In this document: one piece after another, positions 1 through 5,252 of the stretch
Layout: each line of letters begins with the position of its first letter
How positions within the stretch are numbered: position 1 is the stretch's first letter
Assembly: GCA_007120055.1 (NCBI GenBank)
Contig: SKOL01000548.1
Coordinates: forward strand, 1 to 5,252
Source of the DNA: Anaerobacillus sp.
GTDB lineage: Bacteria; Bacillota; Bacilli; Bacillales_H; Anaerobacillaceae
Reading direction: 5' to 3'
Length of the DNA: 5,252 bases
Made by a program: the position numbers and the translations under genes
Notes under the pieces: model-generated
Told to the model about the DNA's origin: nothing
Database searches by the model: none
Seen by the model: the letters and a program-made list of their open reading frames with translations, nothing else

Positions 1-387
1 AATGTAAACTTATTACGTGGGTTTGATGATGAGTACATCGTTCCACAATCTAGATATACAGAAGTGAGAAGAGAAGATATTGAGAGAATACCAGATTTAG
101 AAATTTTATCAGAATCACCAGAAACAGGTGTAAATATTGTTGCCTCAAGAAATGGTAAACAAATTTTTATTACCGGTCATTTTGAGTACGATGCAACAAC
201 GCTAAAAACAGAATATGAAAGAGACTTGGAAAAAGGGTTAGATATTTGTTATCCAATCAACTACTTTAAGAATGATGATCCTGCCTCAAGCCCTAGGTTA
301 CGATGGCGGGCTCATGCTAATTTAATTTTTTCTAATTGGCTTAACTATTATGTTTACCAAGAAACCCCTTATGATTTGAGTAAATGA
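1..387 (+). CDS. metA: Homoserine O-acyltransferase MetA, C-terminal 128 residues (5' end outside window)
   Basis: The frame is open from the first base and stops at TGA 385-387. MetA transfers an acyl group (acetyl or succinyl) from CoA to the hydroxyl of L-homoserine, the committed step of cytosolic methionine synthesis. Recognisable family blocks, numbered from the window edge, are [17 protein letters not shown] (6-22), GHFEYD (59-64), [17 protein letters not shown], and the C-terminal [21 protein letters not shown]60 and E62 match the catalytic His/Glu pair (His235/Glu237 in E. coli); the catalytic Cys lies upstream, outside the window. Aligning on that His, about 175 residues are missing, giving a full length near 303, normal for the family. 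Mild deviations are Phe between the His and Glu, where Pro is common, and Gln in PQSRY, where His is common. The residue that discriminates acetyl- from succinyl-CoA is not in view, so donor specificity cannot be called. An internal ATG at 64 is not a credible start, because homology continues upstream of it. Confidence 0.95.
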   Translation, partial: NVNLLRGFDDEYIVPQSRYTEVRREDIERIPDLEILSESPETGVNIVASRNGKQIFITGHFEYDATTLKTEYERDLEKGLDICYPINYFKNDDPASSPRLRWRAHANLIFSNWLNYYVYQETPYDLSK

Positions 388-417
388 AAGCACCGCAGAC
401 GAGCCTTAAGTGCTTTT
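387..417 (+). terminator. Probable rho-independent terminator of metA
   Basis: A perfect 7-bp stem, AAAGCAC (387-393) with GTGCTTT (410-416), encloses a 16-base loop and ends in TTTT at 414-417. It starts at the last base of the metA stop codon. The large loop and short T run make it a modest terminator. An alternative hairpin using bases 408-413 with 431-436 competes with it. Confidence 0.5.
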
Positions 418-467
418 CATGCATTGCTTAGCACTTCTCGTTAGGTAGCTGCATATGATAAAAACTA

Positions 468-494
468 GGTAACTGTCTAATCTATTTGGTTACC
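468..494 (+). repeat. Small inverted repeat upstream of the P-loop gene
   Basis: GGTAAC (468-473) and GTTACC (489-494) are exact reverse complements separated by 15 bases, and the pair ends 14 bases before the ribosome binding site. It could be a leader hairpin or an operator, but 6 bp can occur by chance. A -10-like TATGAT lies at 454-459, just upstream, but no acceptable -35 was seen at the right distance, so a promoter is not called. Confidence 0.3.
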
Positions 495-508
495 AATGTT
501 TTAGCCAT

Positions 509-515
509 AGGAGGG
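509..515 (+). promoter_or_regulatory. Ribosome binding site fixing a GTG start
   Basis: AGGAGGG lies 7 bases before GTG at 523. It is a near-perfect Shine-Dalgarno sequence at ideal spacing and supports this GTG over any internal ATG as the start of the P-loop gene. Confidence 0.85.
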
Positions 516-522
516 TTTACAA

Positions 523-1602
523 GTGACTACAAAGCATTATTTTTTAGATGGAAACACAAGTAAGGGATATGTTTCTCTTATTCAATATGTTATAGATGGT
601 ATTAACAAAATATATGTCGTTAAAGGGAGTTTGAGTTCTGAAAAAACGAAGTTGTTTAAAAAGATAAGTAAACACTTCGAACAAAAAGGTTATTTAGTTC
701 AATGGCTTCATAATCCCTCAGATGAAGAAAACCTTGATGGGGTGATCATTCCCCAAAAGGGTATTGCTGTTATTGATGGGAGAGCAAGAAATGGTATCGA
801 AGCCAAATACGCTAACTTTATCGAACAAGTTTTTGACCTTGATGAGGCTTTAAATAAAGCAACTGTCGTAAAAAATAAAAATTTAATCATTCAGTTACAA
901 AGTGAAGTTGAGAAACTTCACCAAGAGGCCTATGCTCGGTTTGCAAACGGCGTTGAAATTCATAAAAAAAAGGAAGAACTATATATTTCAGCAATGGACT
1001 TTGATAAAGCAAATAAAGTAACAGCTCAATTGGCCGCTAACCTATTTCATGACGTAAGTATAGACGGTGAAAAACCGATAGTTAAGCAACTGTTTTTTGG
1101 TGCAGCAACGCCAAAAGGAGCGATTAATTATATTGACAATATTACGAATGAAATAAATAAAAGGTATATTATTAAAGGCCGTTCCGGTAGTGGGAAAAGT
1201 ACAGTAATGAGAAAAATTGCTAAGTATGGTGAAAACTTAGGCTTAACGGTACAATATTTTCCTTGTGGGCTTGACCCTCATAGTTTAGATATGATTATTA
1301 TTCCTTCATTAAGTGTCGCCATACTAGACGGAACAGCTCCGCATGTCATTGATCCTACGCGAAAATCTGATGAAGTCATCGACATGTTCGAACTTTGTAT
1401 GGACCAATCGGTTGATTCTAAGTACGATCAACAATTTGATGAATTACAACTTCAATATAAACAACAGATGAAAGAAGGAACAGAGCTTTTACAAAAAGCT
1501 TTAGAAACAAAAAATAAACTAGAACAATATTACAAAGAAGCAGTTGATACTGATCTCCTTAACCAAAAAGGAAAAGAAATTGTTTCAGCAATAACAAACT
1601 AA
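523..1602 (+). CDS. PRK06851-like duplicated P-loop ATPase, first lobe degenerate
   Basis: This is a 359-residue protein with a GTG start and TAA stop. It resembles the poorly characterised PRK06851 family of two-lobed P-loop NTPases (about 360-370 residues); no reaction is established for it here. The lobes are an internal duplication. Lobe 1 (about 8-110) and lobe 2 (about 190-292) both run from a G-(N/A)-x-T-x-KG block through a Walker A position to LD-x-x-IIP...DG. Lobe 2 has a perfect Walker A, GRSGSGKS (219-226), and a TAPHVIDP motif (271-278). In lobe 1 the Walker A position reads GSLSSEKT (35-42), with Glu in place of the essential Gly, and the second motif is replaced by RARNGIEA. 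Residues 115-170 and 295-345 are polar, Lys/Glu/Gln-rich and probably helical or coiled-coil. There is no signal peptide or membrane segment, so the protein is probably cytosolic. Terminator-like hairpins on both sides suggest a single-gene unit. Family placement is from recalled similarity; the fold call is firmer than any function. Confidence 0.85.
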   Translation: MTTKHYFLDGNTSKGYVSLIQYVIDGINKIYVVKGSLSSEKTKLFKKISKHFEQKGYLVQWLHNPSDEENLDGVIIPQKGIAVIDGRARNGIEAKYANFIEQVFDLDEALNKATVVKNKNLIIQLQSEVEKLHQEAYARFANGVEIHKKKEELYISAMDFDKANKVTAQLAANLFHDVSIDGEKPIVKQLFFGAATPKGAINYIDNITNEINKRYIIKGRSGSGKSTVMRKIAKYGENLGLTVQYFPCGLDPHSLDMIIIPSLSVAILDGTAPHVIDPTRKSDEVIDMFELCMDQSVDSKYDQQFDELQLQYKQQMKEGTELLQKALETKNKLEQYYKEAVDTDLLNQKGKEIVSAITN

Positions 1603-1605
1603 GTG

Positions 1606-1647
1606 AAAAGGGCAGGTGAGAATGCTGACAGTTCTCCTTGCCTTTTT
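1606..1647 (+). terminator. Rho-independent terminator of the P-loop gene
   Basis: A long stem begins three bases after the stop codon. AAAAGG-GCAGG-GAGAA (1606-1622, with one bulged base) pairs with TTCTCC-TTGCC-TTTTT (1632-1647) around a 9-base loop, and the 3' arm ends in TTTTT. This is a classic intrinsic terminator on the + strand. The A-rich 5' arm may also let it work from the other side. Confidence 0.85.
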
Positions 1648-1651
1648 GTAT

Positions 1652-1816
1652 GAAAACAGGCGGGTGCTTTTGCGAATGAACGTCTGAGAGTGCTCCTGCG
1701 GTTACTCGTCGCAAAGCAGCATGAAGTAAATTCTAAGTTGAATTTCATGATGTGATTAAGGACAGTAGCTTCGTTAGAAGGTCAAGGTGAAGTGAGGGAA
1801 AGCACCCGCCTTTTCC
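1652..1816. repeat. Structured inverted-repeat element (MITE-like or RNA-like), about 165 bp
   Basis: The ends form a perfect 12-bp inverted repeat, GGCGGGTGCTTT (1659-1670) with AAAGCACCCGCC (1799-1810). It is extended by GAAAA (1652-1656) with TTTTC (1811-1815) across a two-base bulge. Three further hairpins lie inside. TGCGA (1671-1675) pairs with TCGCA (1709-1713), with an inner GAGT/ACTC. ATG plus AAATTC (1721-1733) pairs with GAATTT plus CAT (1740-1748). GAC plus CTTC (1761-1772) pairs with GAAG plus GTC (1777-1783) around a GTTA loop. There is no coding potential. The layout fits either a short non-autonomous repeat whose transcript folds, as known for bcr-type repeats in Bacillus, or a structured RNA. 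No known riboswitch class was recognised and no flanking target duplication is evident. The strand of any RNA is not settled. Confidence 0.55.
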
Positions 1817-2054
1817 ATATTAGATGGTGACGGTGGTACTGTCATGCGCGTTTTGTATGTAGTTGGCTAGTTAGTTTGTTGTTTATTTGGTAAACTGAAA
1901 GTTGGAAAACACTGGTTATGGACAATCGACATGACACTTTACATTTTTTTGATGAGAGGTAGGTCGCTGTCTGTTTTCTGCTGATTTCAATGAATAGTTT
2001 ATAACGAGCATGGAAAAGCTGTTTGTGGATACGTCTATTTTGGAAACTATGAGT

Positions 2055-2071
2055 TGAAAATGATATTTTCA
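2055..2071. promoter_or_regulatory. Perfect 7-bp palindrome, possible operator
   Basis: TGAAAAT (2055-2061) and ATTTTCA (2065-2071) are exact reverse complements separated by GAT, 56 bases before the start codon of the activator gene. Position and symmetry suit a dimeric repressor or activator site. The sequence is AT-rich, so chance is possible. It does not match the FNR consensus or the standard Bacillus Fur 7-1-7 spacing. Confidence 0.3.
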
Positions 2072-2113
2072 TGATCAATTCTTGAACTTAGTCAAAATTA
2101 TTTTTACATACAT

Positions 2114-2120
2114 AGAGGAG
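2114..2120 (+). promoter_or_regulatory. Ribosome binding site of the large activator gene
   Basis: AGAGGAG, containing the AGGAG core, sits 7 bases before ATG 2128. With the family's N-terminal GVDVGST motif beginning at residue 9, it fixes this ATG as the start. Confidence 0.8.
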
Positions 2121-2127
2121 ATTAGTA

Positions 2128-5100
2128 ATGACACAAAAAGAATTCGTGATCGGGGTTGATGTAGGATCGACGACTGTTAAAGCAACAGTAATTGACCCTC
2201 AAACAAAGGAGATTTTATGGTCAAAGTATAAAAGACACCATACGAAGCAGGCGGAATTCGTCCTTACTTTTTTAGAAGAAATCATTAACGAGTTTCAAAT
2301 TAAAATGAATGATGATGTTCGCATTTTTATTACGGGTTCTGGTGGGCTTCCGTTAGCAGAAGTTCTAGGGGCGAAGTTTGTTCAAGAGGTGAATGCCGTG
2401 ACGATGGCGGTCGAAGAGCTTCACCCTAATGCAGGTAGTGTCGTTGAATTAGGTGGACAAGACGCAAAAATTATCATCTTTAAAGAAAATGAAAAAACAG
2501 GTGGAAAACACGCCATTACTTCAATGAACGATAAATGCGCTTCTGGAACAGGGGCAACGATCGATAAATGCATGATTAAAGTAGGAATGAAAGAAGAGGA
2601 AGTAGCAGAACTTCGTTTTGATGATACAAAGCTTCATAACGTCGCTGCTAAGTGTGGTGTATTCGCTGAAACTGATATCGTAAACTTAACGAAAACAGGA
2701 ATACCATCGAAAGAAATTATGTGTTCGCTAGCGGACGCCATTGTCATGCAAAACTTATCAGTTTTAAGTAGAGGAAATACGTTAAGACATGAAGTGATTC
2801 TTCTAGGTGGTCCGAATACGTATTTACCTTTTTTACAAGATTGTTGGAAGAAGCGAATTAAAGATGTTTGGGACGAACGAAATTATCCATATCCTAACTG
2901 TGATATAGATGAACTCATCTATGTGCCAAACAACTCGCAATATTATGCAGCTTTTGGCTCTGCGGTATACGGTTTATACGAACCTAAAAACGTCGGTGTT
3001 TTTAAAGGCATACAGTCGCTTAAAGACTATATTTTATACGGTCGAAAAGCAAAACTTGGTGAAACAGCAGGTCCGTCTCTAGTTAACAGTAGTGATGAAC
3101 TTGAACAATTTAAAAAGCGGTATCAAATACCGGAATTTAAACGAGCTCAATTTCAAAAAGGAGATGTCGTTCGCGCCGTTTTAGGAGTAGACGGTGGTTC
3201 AACTTCTTCAAAAGCTGTTCTCATTGATGAAAATGGACAAGTTTTATTTAAAGCATATCAACTGTCGAAAGGAAACCCGATTCAAGATACGAAAGAACTG
3301 TTAAAAGATTTGAAAAAGCAGGCAGAAGTAGATGGAGCTACGTTAAAGGTTGTCGGTTTCGGGGCTACAGGTTATGCGGCAGACGTGCTAGAACGGACAT
3401 TATACGCTGACGTTAATATCGTGGAAACCGTGGCACACATGCAAAGTGCGGTCCACTTTTGTGGAGATATAGATGTTATTTGTGATGTTGGTGGACAAGA
3501 TATTAAAGTACTATTTTTAAAAAATGGCGATATTCGCAATTTCCGATTATCTAATCAATGCTCGGCAGGTAATGGAATGCTCTTACAAGCAATGGCTGAT
3601 CAATTCGGAATCCCGATCAATGACTATGCAGAGAGTGCTTTCCAAGCTGAATTATCACCGAAATTTTCTTACGGATGTGCAGTATTTTTAGATACGGACC
3701 GAGTTAATTTTCAAAAAGAAGGCTATTCAAAAGAAGAACTTCTTGCTGGGCTTGCACAAGTTTTACCGAAAAACATATGGCAATACGTGGTGCAAATTCC
3801 ACGAATGTCAGAGCTAGGGAAACGATTTGTTCTTCAAGGGGGAACACAGCATAACTTGGCCGCTGTCAAAGCACAAGTAGATTATATAAAAGAACGTGTA
3901 CCTGAGGCAGAAGTTTTTGTTCATCCACATACTGGTGAAGCCGGCGCAATTGGTGCTGCGATGGAAGCCCTCCGTGTCGTGAAACGGAAAGGTGACACGT
4001 CATTTATCGGGTTAAATACAGCATTAAATATTGAGTATACGACAACAAATGATCAGTCGACGGTTTGTCATTTTTGTCCAAACCACTGCAGCCGTACATT
4101 CATCGATACAGTGACTCCTGAAGGGGAGACGGCAAGGTATATATCAGGGTTTAGCTGTGAAAAAGGAACCGTCGAAGATAAAGACGCAGTGATTGCCCTT
4201 ACGAAAAAACGTAATGAGCTGAAAAAACAATATCCAAATTTAGTAGAATATGAAGCAAAAAAAATGTTTGAGCGTTTTTATGAACCTAGTCCAATGCCAG
4301 AAGAAGACGATTTAATAGAAGACGTGAAGATAGAAAGAAGAGTTTTGCCATTTTTAGAGCCGAAAAAAGTACCAATTAAACGGCGTTTTCAACGTTCTTC
4401 CGAAGTATCTGCTGAACAAAGGCGTAACATTAAAATCGGTATACCTAGAGTATTGAGCATATGGTCTACAGCCCCATTCTGGCGCACATACTTTGAGACT
4501 CTCGGTATAGAAGCGAAAAATATTATTTTTAGTGATTATACGAGTGAAGATTTATGGATGAAGGGTGGTAAATACGGTTCCGTAGATCCTTGTTATCCGT
4601 CAAAAGTAACGCAAGCACACGTTCATAATTTATTAACGAAACACCATGAAAAACACGAATTAGATTATATATTTTTTCCGTGCGTTACTCATTTGCCGAC
4701 GTATTTAGATAATGTCATGGATACGGCTAGTTGCCCGATCGTGAGTGGTTCACCTAATGTGATTAAAGCGGCGTTCACGAAAGAAACAGATTTTTTTAAG
4801 ACGAAAAATATTACGTACTTAGATCCAGCGGTTACGTTTGTAGAAAAAAACTTTATGAAACTACAACTACTTGAGGCGCTTAGGGAACATTTAAATATAA
4901 CGGAAGATGAGAATAGTTTTGCCGTTGAACAAGGTTTACAAGCAATGAAAAAGTTTGATTTAGAAATGGAGCAAAAAGGAAAAGAAATACTTGAAAATGT
5001 TGAAAAAGATGGCCGTCTTGCATTACTTATGATCGGTCGTCCATATCACTCTGACCCAGGTTTAAACCATCGAGTTCTTGAGGAATATCAAGTGAAAGGG

Positions 5101-5252
5101 TATCCGATTTTATCGATGCGATCCATCCCGAAAGATGAAAAATGGATCGCCAAATATTTTGAGGAAGATTTAGAAACGTATCAAATTGCTAGTCCATTTG
5201 ATATTAACGATGTTTGGCCTGAAAACTTTAGTTCCAATAGTGCGCAAAAGGT
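2128..5252 (+). CDS. Tandem BadF/BcrA-type activase fused to DUF2229 (2-hydroxyacyl-CoA dehydratase activator-like), 3' end outside window
   Basis: There are 1041 codons without a stop, running off the right edge. HgdC-type activases use ATP to drive a low-potential electron into 2-hydroxyacyl-CoA dehydratases or related iron-sulfur reductases; this protein's substrate is unknown. Domain 1 (about 6-285) has GVDVGSTTVK (9-18), ELGGQDAK (107-114), NDKCASGTG with C137, AAKCGVFAE with C176, and LLGGPN (225-230). Domain 2 (about 350-618) repeats this: GVDGGSTSSK (353-362), DVGGQD (453-458), C478 in NQCSAGNG, C517 in YGCAVF, and LQGGTQ (569-574). In both halves the cysteines are 39 residues apart, as in HgdC (127/166). 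A linker holds C647, C650, C654 and C677. From about 769 a DUF2229/COG3580-like region starts, with C822 (VDPCYP), C852 (FPCVTH) and C869; GRPYHSDPGLNH (970-981) is typical of this family. From memory, such fusions are about 1400 residues, so roughly 350 are missing. No signal peptide or membrane segment is visible, so it is probably cytosolic and oxygen-sensitive. It is annotated elsewhere as acyl-CoA dehydratase activase-related; the true partner is unproven. Confidence 0.92.
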   Translation, partial: MTQKEFVIGVDVGSTTVKATVIDPQTKEILWSKYKRHHTKQAEFVLTFLEEIINEFQIKMNDDVRIFITGSGGLPLAEVLGAKFVQEVNAVTMAVEELHPNAGSVVELGGQDAKIIIFKENEKTGGKHAITSMNDKCASGTGATIDKCMIKVGMKEEEVAELRFDDTKLHNVAAKCGVFAETDIVNLTKTGIPSKEIMCSLADAIVMQNLSVLSRGNTLRHEVILLGGPNTYLPFLQDCWKKRIKDVWDERNYPYPNCDIDELIYVPNNSQYYAAFGSAVYGLYEPKNVGVFKGIQSLKDYILYGRKAKLGETAGPSLVNSSDELEQFKKRYQIPEFKRAQFQKGDVVRAVLGVDGGSTSSKAVLIDENGQVLFKAYQLSKGNPIQDTKELLKDLKKQAEVDGATLKVVGFGATGYAADVLERTLYADVNIVETVAHMQSAVHFCGDIDVICDVGGQDIKVLFLKNGDIRNFRLSNQCSAGNGMLLQAMADQFGIPINDYAESAFQAELSPKFSYGCAVFLDTDRVNFQKEGYSKEELLAGLAQVLPKNIWQYVVQIPRMSELGKRFVLQGGTQHNLAAVKAQVDYIKERVPEAEVFVHPHTGEAGAIGAAMEALRVVKRKGDTSFIGLNTALNIEYTTTNDQSTVCHFCPNHCSRTFIDTVTPEGETARYISGFSCEKGTVEDKDAVIALTKKRNELKKQYPNLVEYEAKKMFERFYEPSPMPEEDDLIEDVKIERRVLPFLEPKKVPIKRRFQRSSEVSAEQRRNIKIGIPRVLSIWSTAPFWRTYFETLGIEAKNIIFSDYTSEDLWMKGGKYGSVDPCYPSKVTQAHVHNLLTKHHEKHELDYIFFPCVTHLPTYLDNVMDTASCPIVSGSPNVIKAAFTKETDFFKTKNITYLDPAVTFVEKNFMKLQLLEALREHLNITEDENSFAVEQGLQAMKKFDLEMEQKGKEILENVEKDGRLALLMIGRPYHSDPGLNHRVLEEYQVKGYPILSMRSIPKDEKWIAKYFEEDLETYQIASPFDINDVWPENFSSNSAQK

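Larger units (their letters stand above)
1817..2127. other. Gene-free leader region with strong strand skew
   Basis: This is the rest of the gap before the large activator gene. No reading frame here has a ribosome binding site or a recognisable product. The + strand is T/G-rich and C-poor: bases 1841-1920 contain 33 T, 22 G, 18 A and only 7 C. It could be an untranslated leader, a decayed gene or part of a larger intergenic repeat. The only promoter-like pair near the gene, TTGAAC (2083-2088) and TACATA (2106-2111) with 17-base spacing, is weak at -10 and would put the transcript start inside the ribosome binding site, so it is not called. Confidence 0.5.

Noticed and set aside
64..387. metA fragment as a separate short gene starting at ATG 64
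   Set aside because: The frame and clear MetA homology continue upstream to base 1, and there is no ribosome binding site before 64.
708..890. 60-codon minus-strand open frame inside the P-loop gene
   Set aside because: It lies wholly within a well-supported + strand gene, matches no family and has no convincing ribosome binding site; it is a shadow frame.
1827..1850. T-box-like GGTGGTAC string
   Set aside because: Only the core eight bases match the T-box sequence. No Stem I, specifier loop or following terminator was seen, and the downstream gene is not an amino-acid gene.
2055..2071. Fur box reading of the palindrome
   Set aside because: The half-sites resemble TGATAAT/ATTATCA only partly, and the spacer is three bases where the 7-1-7 Fur site has one.
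1842..2078. 78-codon minus-strand open frame in the intergenic region
   Set aside because: It would start at TTG with no Shine-Dalgarno sequence upstream on that strand. The predicted product is basic, low in recognisable motifs, and reflects the strand-skewed composition.
2083..2111. TTGAAC - 17 bases - TACATA as a sigma-A promoter for the activator gene
   Set aside because: The -10 matches only three of six consensus positions, and the implied transcript start falls within the ribosome binding site.

Overview
The window is AT-rich DNA with strong AGGAGG-type ribosome binding sites. Its three genes are all on the + strand and are of kinds known from Bacillota. A metA homologue, a two-lobed P-loop protein of the PRK06851 type and a giant 2-hydroxyacyl-CoA dehydratase-activator-like protein together suggest a Bacillaceae-like organism with some anaerobic or facultative metabolism. 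The species cannot be named from this sequence.

Layout. Bases 1-387 are the last 128 codons of metA (homoserine O-acyltransferase), cut by the left edge. Bases 388-522 are a short intergenic region with a terminator-like hairpin and other small inverted repeats. Bases 523-1602 encode a complete 359-residue protein made of two related P-loop lobes. The second lobe has an intact Walker A motif and the first is degenerate. A rho-independent terminator follows at 1606-1647. Bases 1648-2127 hold no convincing gene. They contain a roughly 165-base element closed by a perfect 12-bp inverted repeat with three smaller hairpins inside, then a C-poor, T/G-rich stretch, then a short perfect palindrome upstream of the last gene.

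From 2128 to the right edge one uninterrupted reading frame of 1041 codons is open. It encodes two tandem BadF/BadG/BcrA-type (HgdC-like) ATPase domains, a four-cysteine linker, and the start of a DUF2229 (CoA-activase-associated) region with three conserved-looking cysteines. It is the most interesting gene here: both ATPase halves keep the two cysteines that in homodimeric activators hold the shared [4Fe-4S] cluster, so one chain could form the equivalent of a dimer.

The terminators and long gaps suggest three separate transcription units rather than one operon. No functional link between the three genes can be shown from this window.
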